From the NCBI RefSeq assembly GCF_964340395.1, contig NC_135556.1, forward strand, positions 6,861,001 through 6,925,000: a stretch of DNA of 64,000 nucleotides, in the 5' to 3' direction. Numbering within the stretch: the first letter of the stretch is position 1; the number at the start of each line of letters is the position of its first letter. Made by a program: the position numbers and the translations under genes. This DNA comes from Glandiceps talaboti (taxonomy: Eukaryota; Hemichordata; Enteropneusta; Spengelidae). A model generated the notes under the pieces. That model saw only the letters and a program-made list of their open reading frames with translations, was not told the origin of the DNA and did no database searches. Positions 1 to 9,600 of the stretch are shown piece by piece.

Positions 1-83
1 GTGATTACCATAGTCCCTTCAGTATTTGATGATTTAGCAACAGATATTATACACTTCTTGTAGCTTGGGTATGAGTGTGCTAG

Positions 84-205
84 TAGAGACATGATATGAT
101 GTCTACTACCAAAGGTTGTTATAACAGCACAAGGGGTAATATGACGTCTGCTACCAAGGGCTGTTGTAATAGCACAAGGGATAACATGACATCTACTGGT
201 GTCTG
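84..205. repeat. Short tandem repeat, ~48-bp unit
   Basis: About two and a half imperfect copies of a unit containing 'atgatgtctactaccaa', 'ggttgtt' and 'agcacaaggg' follow one another. It lies in what should be a calnexin intron. No coding potential is seen. Confidence 0.6.
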
Positions 206-292
206 AATAAGGCCAGGCAGTAAATGTTTTATAACACATCACATTCTCAGTCACAAGTTCTTTCCATAGTAAAACAAATCATTGCTAATACT

Positions 293-657
293 TAATAATA
301 ATAATAATGTTGGTTTCTTATATAGCGCTTTCCCACTCCGTGCTCAAAGCGCTTTACAATTATTACCCCTGGCTCGGATCAGAACGGCACAACGGCCCTT
401 TAGTCTTCCTCAACTCCCCGGGGAGCATACAATCCATTGCAGCCATTTCAGCGCATAGGATTAAAGCCTTCACATTGCAACCTACATCCTACCAGGTCCC
501 CAATTATACAGCTGGGTTTACTGAGGCACAGTCGTGGTTCAAATCTTGCCCAAGGACTTTAGCCACTCAGAAACAAACAGCAGGCAGCGACGGGGCTCGA
601 ACCTGCAACCTGTAGATTCCAAGCCGGTCACGCTAACTATTCACCCATCATGACTCC
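293..657 (-). mobile_element. tRNA-derived SINE, minus strand
   Basis: Read on the minus strand, the 5' end has a tRNA-like head with a box A-like string (TAGCGTGACCGG) and a box B-like string (GGTTCGAGCCC) about 33 nt apart. A long unrelated body follows, ending in an AAGCGCTATATAAG segment and an ATT/TAA trinucleotide tail near 293-308. This is the layout of a Pol III SINE. A 102-codon open frame on the plus strand here is incidental. The family name is not known to me. Confidence 0.7.
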
Positions 658-660
658 ACA

Positions 661-1485
661 TCCACTTCCGTGCTACATGAATATTGCCATAGTACAACCA
701 GCAACAGGCAACCATTTTACAGGCAGAACTTGTTACAGAGAGGGAAAATGAATAAATAAATAAATAAATGAATTGGATTAATAACACTTGTTGGCACATC
801 ATTTTGGAAATGAAGAGACTTGTACTACATTTCATAGTTTAGTAAAAACAGTTTTATGACCTCTGTACATGATAGTTCATATTCACAAATGAATTTCAAG
901 TTCCCCTAGCATTTCAAGTGCAGAAAAAAGAGGCCATAAATCTGTTCATATCTGGGATACTGGAGTAGATTGTACCTACTTTTAATACCACCCTTAACTA
1001 AACCACTAACTCTTTTCTGCCCTTCATAAAACACTTTAATTTGTATGTTTTTCCACATACTTGTAATCACTAGAATTTAGTAGAAATGAAACCAAATGTT
1101 ACAGGCCCATAATTCTGTCACAGGTTTTCATGTTTGAGATATCTCATCAGTGGAGCTATACAGAGTACATACGTGTAGGATCAAATTTTTCGAAGTTCAT
1201 GACTTTCACTTCGTATTGCGCCAATATTTTCAAGTAGCTCACCAAAGCTTTTGCCAGGTATTCACCATGGCTTTGTCAGTGTTTTCTGAAGTCAAAATAA
1301 AGTTAAGTTCATGAACTTAGACTGAACGTTTGCACAGATGAACTTTCATCATACGATCAATTTTTTGTTCAAGATGAACTGCCAGGCAACTAATCTTGTC
1401 ACCTAAATTCTAATTGTAATCTAACATGGGCCTTTAAAAAATTGTGGAATGTAATAATGAACAGGGTTATTTCCATATAAGGGTG
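661..1485. other. Intronic DNA without recognised feature
   Basis: AT-rich sequence, presumably calnexin intron, between the SINE and the DIRS insertion. It contains a short AATA run near 749-770. I saw no calnexin-like exon here; the exon expected before the one at 6538 must lie upstream of the window. Confidence 0.5.
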
Positions 1486-1518
1486 TCATGTGATAGTCAT
1501 GTGATAGTCATGTGATAG
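1486..1518. repeat. 11-bp direct repeat x3 beside the DIRS left end
   Basis: TCATGTGATAG occurs three times in tandem. It ends 10 bp before the DIRS left terminus, so it is host sequence flanking the insertion. Confidence 0.8.
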
Positions 1519-1548
1519 AGTATGATGTAAGTCTTCATCAGTTACTGC

Positions 1549-1645
1549 ACAGTAACTACAGTAGCTTTCCCTAATTCATCGCTAGGTGTCGTCCTTCCAT
1601 AGTACTATAAAAGCCTGAAAAGGCTACCTTACGTCATTACCTTTC
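1549..1645 (+). repeat. DIRS left inverted terminal repeat
   Basis: This segment, containing CCCTAATTCATCGCTAGG, is the reverse complement of 6360-6456 with almost no mismatches. A further 20 bp (1529-1548) forms the left-specific outer extension, which is copied in the internal complementary region. Confidence 0.9.
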
Positions 1646-1704
1646 TTCACGCTGTAACGGTAACATCTCAGACAGTGTTACCGGTCGTTCCTTCCTCATT
1701 TACT

Positions 1705-3057
1705 ATGTCAGGGAAAGGCAAGTCGAAAAAAGGCAAGAAGTCTTGTAAGTCGTCCGTATCTGTTACTCAGCCGAACGTAAGACGGGACTCAACGCCAGTG
1801 GCTTTTGCTAGCAACCCTGATGAAGACAATAATACCGTTACCAACAGTATCGTCTCCGAGGTTTCAGAAACCGAAGAAGTTTTACCTACAGCTATTGAAG
1901 ACTTTCCTTCGACTAGTTCTGCTCCAGATTCAATTCTTCAAATAGCGACGCAAGTCGCTCAACTTCTAGCCCAGCAGCGGTCGGATAGCGCACCGGGCGG
2001 ACCACGTACACGTAGTGACCAAGACCAGGTCGACGGTATTAGCATAACACATGCTTCCACATGCGGGCCGCCATCTTGTAGTTGTACGCCCGCTCAACAG
2101 GCAGGGTTACCGAGTTTGAGTATTGGTAGGAAACACAAAACTTCGAGGGTAAGTGCACCAATTCCTACAAAGCAGAGACGTATTGTGCAAACCGAGTATG
2201 ATAATTCCGGGTCCGAAGTGAGTGATTCTGACAAGTCTGGTAATTCTGAAGTTGCGTCTTCTCTGCCTATAACAGTTTCATCCTGGAACGAGCCTATATT
2301 TGACGAATCCACGTCTGCGTATGCTCAAGTTCCTGACTATCACGCTGCTGTTCCGGGTTGGAACATGGACGCCTCCACGGCCGAATGGTTCTCTAGAAGA
2401 GCAGACCGTCCCTTATCGTATTCTGTAGTTCAACAGTTAAAAGAGAAGTACACGGTACCAGACCAATTCGAGCCATACTTCAAGGCACAGGAATTGCCGT
2501 CTTCCGTACAGAATCTAATCAAATCTAGCAAGTCAAGCTATCGTAACCATGACCGTCCGTATTACAAGGTTCATCAGAACTTTAACTTGTCTATTCGCCC
2601 AGTTCTTCAAGCCCTGGAAACTATTATTTCTCCAGAATTTGACCCGGTACAGCACGTACCAACAATTAGAGAGGCACTTGGAGATGCTATCCATCTTATG
2701 ACTACTGCGAGCTACGCGCTAGCTGAGGTTCGTCAGGCAAGATTGAAGCCATTCTTTCGTAGTGAATACAAAGAGTTATTGCAAGATGCCAAGCCGACAT
2801 CACAGGGATTTTTTGGTGGAAACTTGGTAAAGGCCATAAACGACTCCAAGAAGTCAGTCAATGCTTTTCGTATCGTTTCCAGAAATGACAACAGGTCAGT
2901 CAAACAAACCGGAAACCAGTCTGGATATTACAAGGGTGGAAAAAACTATCAACGAAACACCAACTACAACCAAGACAATAAGAAGAAGTACCAAAAGGGC
3001 TCAGGCAGACCACAAGGAAAAGGTAATTACACCTCTTCCAACCAGAATAAGCAGTGA
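1705..3057 (+). CDS. DIRS ORF1, gag-like protein
   Basis: A 450-residue ORF in the first-ORF position of DIRS elements. It starts with a lysine-rich stretch (MSGKGKSKKGKK), continues through a Ser/Thr-rich, low-complexity N-terminal half, then a more ordered middle (about residues 210-390). It ends in a basic tail rich in Gly, Asn, Gln and Lys, suited to nucleic-acid binding. No zinc knuckle is visible. I chose the ATG at 1705; the frame is open to a GTG at 1675. It overlaps ORF2 by 197 nt in another frame. A structural, RNA-packaging role is inferred from position and composition only. Confidence 0.8.
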   Translation: MSGKGKSKKGKKSCKSSVSVTQPNVRRDSTPVAFASNPDEDNNTVTNSIVSEVSETEEVLPTAIEDFPSTSSAPDSILQIATQVAQLLAQQRSDSAPGGPRTRSDQDQVDGISITHASTCGPPSCSCTPAQQAGLPSLSIGRKHKTSRVSAPIPTKQRRIVQTEYDNSGSEVSDSDKSGNSEVASSLPITVSSWNEPIFDESTSAYAQVPDYHAAVPGWNMDASTAEWFSRRADRPLSYSVVQQLKEKYTVPDQFEPYFKAQELPSSVQNLIKSSKSSYRNHDRPYYKVHQNFNLSIRPVLQALETIISPEFDPVQHVPTIREALGDAIHLMTTASYALAEVRQARLKPFFRSEYKELLQDAKPTSQGFFGGNLVKAINDSKKSVNAFRIVSRNDNRSVKQTGNQSGYYKGGKNYQRNTNYNQDNKKKYQKGSGRPQGKGNYTSSNQNKQ

Positions 3058-5089
3058 ACTTGTAAAGTCATCAATACCAGTTGCAGGCAGACTCCAGTAT
3101 TTCCTAAATACTTGGAAAACAATTACACAAAACACTTGGATTTCAAAGGTTATTCAAGGTTACAAACTTCAGTTAACATCAACTCCAGTTCAGTCAATCC
3201 AGCCAATTACCAACCCAACATCCAGCAAGCAGTATCAAATCATTCAGACAGAAATAGAAAATTTACTTCACAAGCAGGCCATAGTTCCAGTCAAACATCA
3301 ACCAGGTCAGTTTGTTTCCAGAATTTTCACTGTTCCAAAACCATCAGGGGATTACAGGGTAATCATAGACCTCAAAGAACTGAACAGACACATCAAAAAG
3401 ATATCTTTCAAAATGGAGAGCCATCCTGTCATAGAACAGTTGTTAAGCCAGGGTTATTTCATGACGTCAGTAGATCTCACAGATGCATACTTCATGATTC
3501 CCATTCATGCAGATCATCAAAAATATCTTTGTTTCCAGTGGATAGACCAGCGCTCCCAATACACTTGCCTACCATTCGGGCTCACTTCAGCACCAAGGCT
3601 ATTCACAAAGGTTATGAAAATCCCACTTGCTCATGCTCGTTCACAGGGAATCCTTTGCAGCAGTTTCATAGACGATATAATCAATGTAGCAGAAACCAGA
3701 GAACTGTGTCAGAGAAACAACAACTACCTTCTAGGTCTCTTCCAACGACTCGGGTTCATACCCAACTTGAAAAAATCACATCTAATCCCAACACAGGTAC
3801 TCACCCATCTAGGTCGTACCTACAACACAGAGCTGATGACAGTCTCATTACCTCAGGACAAGCTACAAACCATTATCGGATTTGCAACCCACCTCTTAAA
3901 CAGACAGTCAGTCTCTTTGCGTCAATTAGCAAGAATGTTGGGATTAATAGAAAACGCAAGGGGTTCCATGGCCATTGCTGCATGCCATTATCGAAGTCTA
4001 CAACGTCAGTTAGTTCACAAGGTTTTTCCAGAAGTCTCTTGGGAAATCCCAATACTCCTTTCAAAGGAGTCGAAGTCCGATCTTCAGTGGTGGATAAATC
4101 AGGCCTCCACACACAACGGTCGACTGATACATCCTCCACCTCCAGACTTAACTATCCAGGCAGATGCCTCACTCAGTGGTTGGGGAGCAGTATGTGGTCA
4201 TCAGGCAACACAGGGACGTTGGACTTTACAGGAAAAGGAATTACATATCAACATTCTGGAAATAAAGGCCGCTCTTCTATCCATACAGACATTTGTCCAA
4301 AACAGGTCAGACCTCTCCGTAACAGTACAGCTAGACAACACGTCAGCAGTGGCTTATCTAAATCACCAGGGGGGAGTCAGATCCAGGGAACTATGTGCAG
4401 TAGCCCTACAAGTTTGGCAATTGTGCGAAACTCAAAATATTACCCTTGCAGTAGAATACTTACCAGGAATAGACAATACATTAGCAGACCATCAGTCCAG
4501 GATATTTACAGATCAACACGACTTTCAACTCAGACCAGACCTTTTCAGACAGGTTTGCAGCAGGTTTCACCTACCAGAAATAGACTTATTCGCAAGTCGA
4601 AATACAGCTCAACTTCCCCTGTATGTGTCATGGAAGTTAGACCCCAAAGCTTTTGCAGTCGACGCATTCTCTCTCTCATGGGCAGAGAAAGAGTTGTACA
4701 TGTTTCCACCACATCTACTAATACTGAAATGTCTAAGGAAAATACAACAGGACAGAGCAAGAACGCTGTTTGTAGCACCAGTATGGAAAACGAAACCGTG
4801 GTATCCAATGTTACTACAGTTAACCAGCAACTACCCGGTACTTCTGCCAGATTGCACAGACTTACTCAGGGAACCACACACAGGGAATCAACCCAAGTTC
4901 AGTTTGACTCCTCTAGCCATTTGGCAACTCTCCGGTCACACTACAGAGGTCTTGGACTTTCACAGCAGGCTACTGAGATCCTCATCAAGGCAATCTGCAT
5001 CAAGACTTCTAGACTCTACGACAGCAAGTGGAAGCGCTTCGCTAGCTGGTGTGTACAACAGAATACCAATCCCATTTCATGTCCTGTAA
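2861..5089 (+). CDS. DIRS ORF2, reverse transcriptase / RNase H
   Basis: 742 residues. The RT domain covers about residues 120-380, with PKPSGDYRVIIDLKELN, a first catalytic Asp in VDLTDAY (about 205) and the YxDD-equivalent FIDD (about 269-272). RNase H follows: catalytic acidic residues are seen in QADASLSGWG (about 435), ILEIKAA (about 467), LDNTSAV (about 492) and LADHQSR (about 543). The C-terminal part, with DLFASRNTAQLP, VSWKLDP and FVAPVWKTKPW, is the extra domain DIRS elements carry after RNase H, often compared with phage Dam methylases; I cannot say whether it is catalytic here. The protein would copy the element RNA. The ORF overlaps ORF1 upstream and the recombinase ORF downstream. 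The catalytic motifs look intact. Confidence 0.92.
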   Translation: MLFVSFPEMTTGQSNKPETSLDITRVEKTINETPTTTKTIRRSTKRAQADHKEKVITPLPTRISSELVKSSIPVAGRLQYFLNTWKTITQNTWISKVIQGYKLQLTSTPVQSIQPITNPTSSKQYQIIQTEIENLLHKQAIVPVKHQPGQFVSRIFTVPKPSGDYRVIIDLKELNRHIKKISFKMESHPVIEQLLSQGYFMTSVDLTDAYFMIPIHADHQKYLCFQWIDQRSQYTCLPFGLTSAPRLFTKVMKIPLAHARSQGILCSSFIDDIINVAETRELCQRNNNYLLGLFQRLGFIPNLKKSHLIPTQVLTHLGRTYNTELMTVSLPQDKLQTIIGFATHLLNRQSVSLRQLARMLGLIENARGSMAIAACHYRSLQRQLVHKVFPEVSWEIPILLSKESKSDLQWWINQASTHNGRLIHPPPPDLTIQADASLSGWGAVCGHQATQGRWTLQEKELHINILEIKAALLSIQTFVQNRSDLSVTVQLDNTSAVAYLNHQGGVRSRELCAVALQVWQLCETQNITLAVEYLPGIDNTLADHQSRIFTDQHDFQLRPDLFRQVCSRFHLPEIDLFASRNTAQLPLYVSWKLDPKAFAVDAFSLSWAEKELYMFPPHLLILKCLRKIQQDRARTLFVAPVWKTKPWYPMLLQLTSNYPVLLPDCTDLLREPHTGNQPKFSLTPLAIWQLSGHTTEVLDFHSRLLRSSSRQSASRLLDSTTASGSASLAGVYNRIPIPFHVL

Positions 5090-5943
5090 TTCAGGTAGTA
5101 GAATTCCTTACTGGGTTATTCAATAGACATAGGCTTGCATATAGTACCTTAAATGGATACAGATCTGCTATCTCTTCTGTACATTTGCACATTAATAATG
5201 AACCAGTTGGATCACATCCACTTATTACAAGATTATTTAAAGGTTTCTTTCGTGTTAGGCCACCTTTACCACGTTACCCAACAACCTGGAGTGTAGCGAA
5301 AGTTCTGCACTATTTAAAGTCACTGCATCCAGCAAGGAGTCTAAGCCTGAAGCAACTCACTCTTAAGACTGCAACTTTAATTGCACTAACCTCCTCAGAT
5401 AGAGGACAGACTTTAAGTTGTTTGGACTTAAGATACTGTAATATATCGGATAGAGAATGTACTTTTGTTATCCCAAGTTTAACCAAGACATCAACTGTTA
5501 CCAGGCCTTCGCGGGTGGTGAAGTGTCCAAGTTTTGGTGACAAGGCATTGGATGTCAAATATTACGTTTCTACATATATATGGAGAACTACCAAGTTAAG
5601 AGATTATGTAGTAACAATGGGGAAAACCCGACCATCAAGATTATTTATTTCATTTGTTAAACCTTTTAATGAGGTTACTTCTCAGACTATTGCAAGATGG
5701 ATAAAGACTACACTTGCTAGGGCAGGCATTGATACAAATAAGTTTAGAGCCCACAGCACTCGGGGAGCAGCAACATCGGCAGCAATGCGTCAAGGAGCAA
5801 CTACTGCTCAGATTCTCCAACTTGGTGACTGGACTTCAGAATCTACATTCACACGGTTCTATCGCCGTCATACAGACAGCTCAGAGACTGGACGTTTGAT
5901 ACTTAGGGCTGTTCAGGAGACTGACAATTCAACCCACCAATAG
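4783..5943 (+). CDS. DIRS ORF3, tyrosine recombinase
   Basis: About 386 residues from this ATG; another in-frame ATG lies at 4729 and the frame stays open far upstream as a shadow of ORF2. The C-terminal catalytic fold is clear: Arg in SSDRGQTL (about residue 207), HSTRGAA (His about 324, Arg about 327), GDWTSESTF (Trp about 350) and the nucleophilic Tyr in FTRFYRRH (about 360). An N-terminal SAM-like region (ATEILIKAICIKTSRLYDSK) precedes it. Family role: inserts the circular double-stranded DNA intermediate without target duplication, replacing the integrase of LTR elements. It shares ORF1's frame and overlaps ORF2 by about 300 nt. Confidence 0.92.
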   Translation: MENETVVSNVTTVNQQLPGTSARLHRLTQGTTHRESTQVQFDSSSHLATLRSHYRGLGLSQQATEILIKAICIKTSRLYDSKWKRFASWCVQQNTNPISCPVIQVVEFLTGLFNRHRLAYSTLNGYRSAISSVHLHINNEPVGSHPLITRLFKGFFRVRPPLPRYPTTWSVAKVLHYLKSLHPARSLSLKQLTLKTATLIALTSSDRGQTLSCLDLRYCNISDRECTFVIPSLTKTSTVTRPSRVVKCPSFGDKALDVKYYVSTYIWRTTKLRDYVVTMGKTRPSRLFISFVKPFNEVTSQTIARWIKTTLARAGIDTNKFRAHSTRGAATSAAMRQGATTAQILQLGDWTSESTFTRFYRRHTDSSETGRLILRAVQETDNSTHQ

Positions 5944-5962
5944 GCATCCAGCTATGTAATCA

Positions 5963-6061
5963 GCTACTGTAGTTACTGTGCAGTAACTGATGAAGACTTG
6001 GAAAATTTGCCTACCTTAAGGACGTCAAATTAGAAGTCTTCGAGGGAACGTAGCAGTAACT
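5963..6061 (+). repeat. DIRS internal complementary region
   Basis: The first half (5963-5999) is the reverse complement of the left outer end (1529-1565). The second half (5998-6061) is the reverse complement of the right outer end (about 6450-6511). The two halves overlap by two bases, matching the dinucleotide shared by the termini. In the DIRS replication model this segment templates completion of both ends and circle formation. Confidence 0.9.
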
Positions 6062-6359
6062 ACTACGTTCTTCCCTCCCACCCAGCCCGATGCCAATTTT
6101 CTGGTGAGTTGACTTTTCTACCCTATTTACTGTGTTAAACAGTTATAATCAGTATTCTTGTTCATTGTAGGTTCCACTGGTCCCATGCCTTTGTGCTCTT
6201 GTTTATTGGTCTTAGTACCATTGTTTTGCACTATGTTGCATATAAATTACCGCTCGTAATTGAGCAAAATTCTAGCTTAATTGCTAAATTTGGTCAGCAC
6301 AAGTTGCTTATGACCTATGGTACCAGCTATCACGATATGGAACCTCTACACGCTGCTCA

Positions 6360-6511
6360 GAAAGGTAATGACGTAAGGTAGCCTTTTCAGGCTTTTATAG
6401 TACTATGGAAGGACGACACCTAGCGATGAATTAGGGAAAGCTACTGTAGTTACTGCTACGTTCCCTCGAAGACTTCTAATTTGACGTCCTTAAGGTAGGC
6501 AAATTTTCCAA
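6360..6511 (+). repeat. DIRS right inverted terminal repeat and extension
   Basis: 6360-6456 is inverted relative to 1549-1645. 6457-6511 is a right-specific extension copied in the internal complementary region. The extension contains TTCTAAT at 6474-6480, a good match to a splice branch-point consensus, 58 nt before the calnexin acceptor. Confidence 0.88.
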
Positions 6512-6537
6512 TTTGTTTGTTGTTTACCTTCTTTCAG

Positions 6538-6684
6538 AGTGCTGTTGGATTAGAGCTGTGGTCTATGTCAGATGGTATATTGTTTGATAATTTCATAGTG
6601 ACTACAGACAAAGCTGTAGCCGATGACTGGGCCGAGAAGACATGGTTGATGAAGAATGACCAAGAAGGCTCCAGAATCTCAGGG
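6538..6684 (+). CDS. Calnexin exon: end of lectin domain
   Basis: 49 codons, phase 0 at both ends. The acceptor is ttctttcag and the donor is GTTAGT. It encodes the C-terminal strand region of the lumenal globular domain. Confidence 0.92.
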
Positions 6685-9600
6685 GTTAGTTACTGTGTAT
6701 ATTAATATTCTAATTTTGAATAGTATTTTATTTCGTAACCAAGGTCATTGGCCTATGAACTGTAAAATAAAAGACTGCGTGTGCACTAATAGGCCAATCG
6801 GAGGAGACATTTTGCCCCTAAACAATCATATAAATTTGAGAATGGATATTCGTAGTTTCTGAAAATGAATGAAAATTTTTACAGTTACAAATGAAAATTT
6901 TTACTTGCAGAGTAATGTCACTTTTATTCAAGACAACTCAAACCTGTTCTCATTCAGAGTGAAGAAGGATAAAGATCAGGGGCCTGACAGTCACTGTACA
7001 AATTTTTGAAATGGTGGGCAAAATGACATTTTAGTACCAATATTGCCACCGAATACTTAGATCTAGTAACTCTGGTCTATGGGAAAATAAATGACAATTG
7101 ATTAACTTGAAGACAAGACAGTGAACCCCAAATTTCAGTAAACTACAAAAGTTTAGAGAGAATTTATAACTTTGGATTTAGGTAAATTGGTCCCCAAGAC
7201 ATATTTTACTGTAACTGTACATCTGTTAGTGTTAGTGTTAGTGTTCGTGTTAATTTGTACAGTTTGTGATCTTGACATAGACTCTTTATCACCACACACA
7301 GTGTTGGTGACAGATATCTCAACAGGTTTGTTTTTAAATCTCTCTTTCTGCAGGAAAGTGTTGTTGGAAGTCTAATGAACGCAACAGAAGATCGTCCATG
7401 GCTTTGGGCTGTGTATGGTTTAATTGTCATTATCCCCATTGCATTGTGCTTTAGTTATCTTTTCCCCAGGGTAAGTTTCTATTTCGACGTTAGTCACGAG
7501 TAAGTGAGAATCAGCTAAATTGCTTAAAAATCTAGGAAGTGAAACTTATAATTATGTGGGCCTTTTTAATTCACGGACATTGATGGCCACAGTTACTGCT
7601 ATTTACTAGCTTCTTGTGTGACCAAGTCAAAGTCATACTCATAGCCATGTATTTTTATGTGTTTTTACCCATACATATGATAATGGAGAGTCATAGAGTC
7701 TATTTAAATGTATGTAGTAATTTTACACTATGTGTACGACTCTGGTAATCAAGGTTTCGGTTTACTTATATAGACACAAACAAACTAAAAATGTTGTTGT
7801 TCAATGTGATAGATTACACAAGTGGATGATTGCAGTTCCTCTGTTTTGCAAATCTAATCACACTGTGATCTAGATAGTGTAAACATTGGAACTCCCAAAA
7901 CAGTACACTGCAAATTTATGGAACTAGCTTTCAGAGAGCAGCCCTAATGAGACTGTAATTAAGCTAATGTCCATTCAGTAGGTCAACATGTGTGTAGTTT
8001 TAGTTTGTGTCTATCTTTAATAGTAAATTGAAACCCTGATTACTAGAGTTAAACATAGGCATGTTAGTCTGTGATACAATTATATAGGTCCATGTTATTG
8101 ATGATCATTTTGTGAATTTGATGTGACAGAGTAAATCAAAGCCACATCCTAAGAAGACTGATGAAGCCAGTCCAGATGATGAACCAGCTGAAGGAGGAGA
8201 AGAAGAGAGTGAGGACAAAGCAAAGAAACCCAGCAAAGCTGACTTAGAGGCAACTCAGGTATGTTTTACAATGGAGTGGAAATCTACTGTGTTATAGTTG
8301 AATCATGGGTATTGTCAGAAAGTACATTTTATGGTTGTTTAGCTTGTTATCTTCATGCTGTTTAATAGGATAGCCTGACAAATTTTGAAGTTTACTGCCA
8401 TGTTCACATCATTGAAGTTTATGTTTATGCCTAAAGCAAAGCAGTCATCCAATTCCCATACACATGGTTTAGGGTCCCATGTTACAAAAACTAGCCAGAC
8501 AATGAAAAAAACAACCCTTTTTTGTCATGCAGAAATTGATATGAATTACAAAAGACTTTTTCCCGTAGTGAGCTAAGGCATCTTGCAAATAAACCAATTT
8601 CAATTTAAGATGAGTCGCGTAAGAGTTTATATGTGATTGCAATACAACACATTTTGTTTATCAACAGAAAGTACTTGACTGGGACAGGCATATTGAGCAA
8701 TTAATGAACTTCAGTTTTGATTGTATCTGATTGAAAATTTTAACTTATTTTCAGCGGTTCCTGACTATTATGTCAATTTGAATTTAGTTTTCATATTTCA
8801 TATTTTTAGATGTGTAAACCATCAGCCTTAACCAATTAGTACAAATAAGTTTCAATAGTGATATATTTCGTCATTCACCAAAGGACAACGGATTGTAACA
8901 AATTTTATTTCTGCATGTGTTTCCCCTCCCCCGCCCCCATGATTTTACAAATTGTGACTGTTGAAGGAAAGTGAAGCTTTCACCCAAAGCGGTCAAAGCC
9001 TGTCAGCTATTTGGTCTATGGCCAAAAATATAGTACATGTTATTGAATGGGGATGAATCTTTCATTGATTAATTGCTGGAATTACAGGACACAGAGGAAA
9101 AAGAGGAAGATGGAGGAGATGAAGAGGAGGAAGAAGAGGAGGAGCAAGAAGAAGGGGAGGAGGAAGAAGAAGAAGAAGAGGAGGAGGAAGATGAAGGTGA
9201 TGATAATGAGGCTGAAAAGGAGGAAGTTAAAGAAGAGACACCAGAAGAAGATTTGTCACCAAGGTGAGTAGAGTACAAATATCTTGTGTTATTGTAAGAT
9301 AGTATTAGCTTTACAAATAGAAGTCTTAATTCTCTGCTGTTAATGTTCTTTAAAACATATTAAACCTATTCTCATTTCAATTTAGCATGAAGAACAATGA
9401 AAAATAAGGGGTTGTATCAAAGTAAACCTTTGCTCCAAACACCACATTAGTACCTGAAATCATATTTTAACAAGTTATATGTGAACAGTTGATTCATTTC
9501 CATTGATAGAAATATCATATTTGACAAATTATATTTATTTGTTAAATAACTAACATTCATAGAAATATCATATTTAGCAAATTATATTTGTTAGTAGATT

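Larger units (their letters stand above)
1529..6511 (+). mobile_element. Complete DIRS-type tyrosine-recombinase retrotransposon
   Basis: About 5 kb with the diagnostic DIRS layout: inverted terminal repeats, three overlapping ORFs (gag-like, RT/RNase H with a downstream DIRS domain, tyrosine recombinase), and an internal complementary region that repeats both outer ends in reverse complement. There is no LTR, no integrase and no target-site duplication. The two termini share a dinucleotide (AA at 1529-1530 and at 6510-6511), as expected if a circular intermediate was inserted by recombination. None of the three ORFs carries an internal stop or frameshift, so the copy looks young. It sits in a calnexin intron in the same orientation, ending 26 nt before the next exon. 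Borders are inferred by comparing the ends with the internal complementary region. Confidence 0.9.

Noticed and set aside
307-615. 102-codon open frame
   Set aside because: It lies wholly in a SINE read from its opposite strand.
1-1528. Upstream calnexin exon between window start and the DIRS
   Set aside because: No frame with the conserved proline-rich arm or lectin-domain strings was found.
3112-4728. Upstream half of the long frame that ends in the DIRS recombinase
   Set aside because: It runs antisense-free but out of frame with the RT/RNase H coding sequence, has Ser/Thr/Gln-rich shadow composition and no recombinase motif until after about 4900.
9069-9278. Ser-rich frame opposite the calnexin acidic exon, and Lys/Arg-rich frame beside it
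   Set aside because: Both are shadows of the purine-rich Glu codons.
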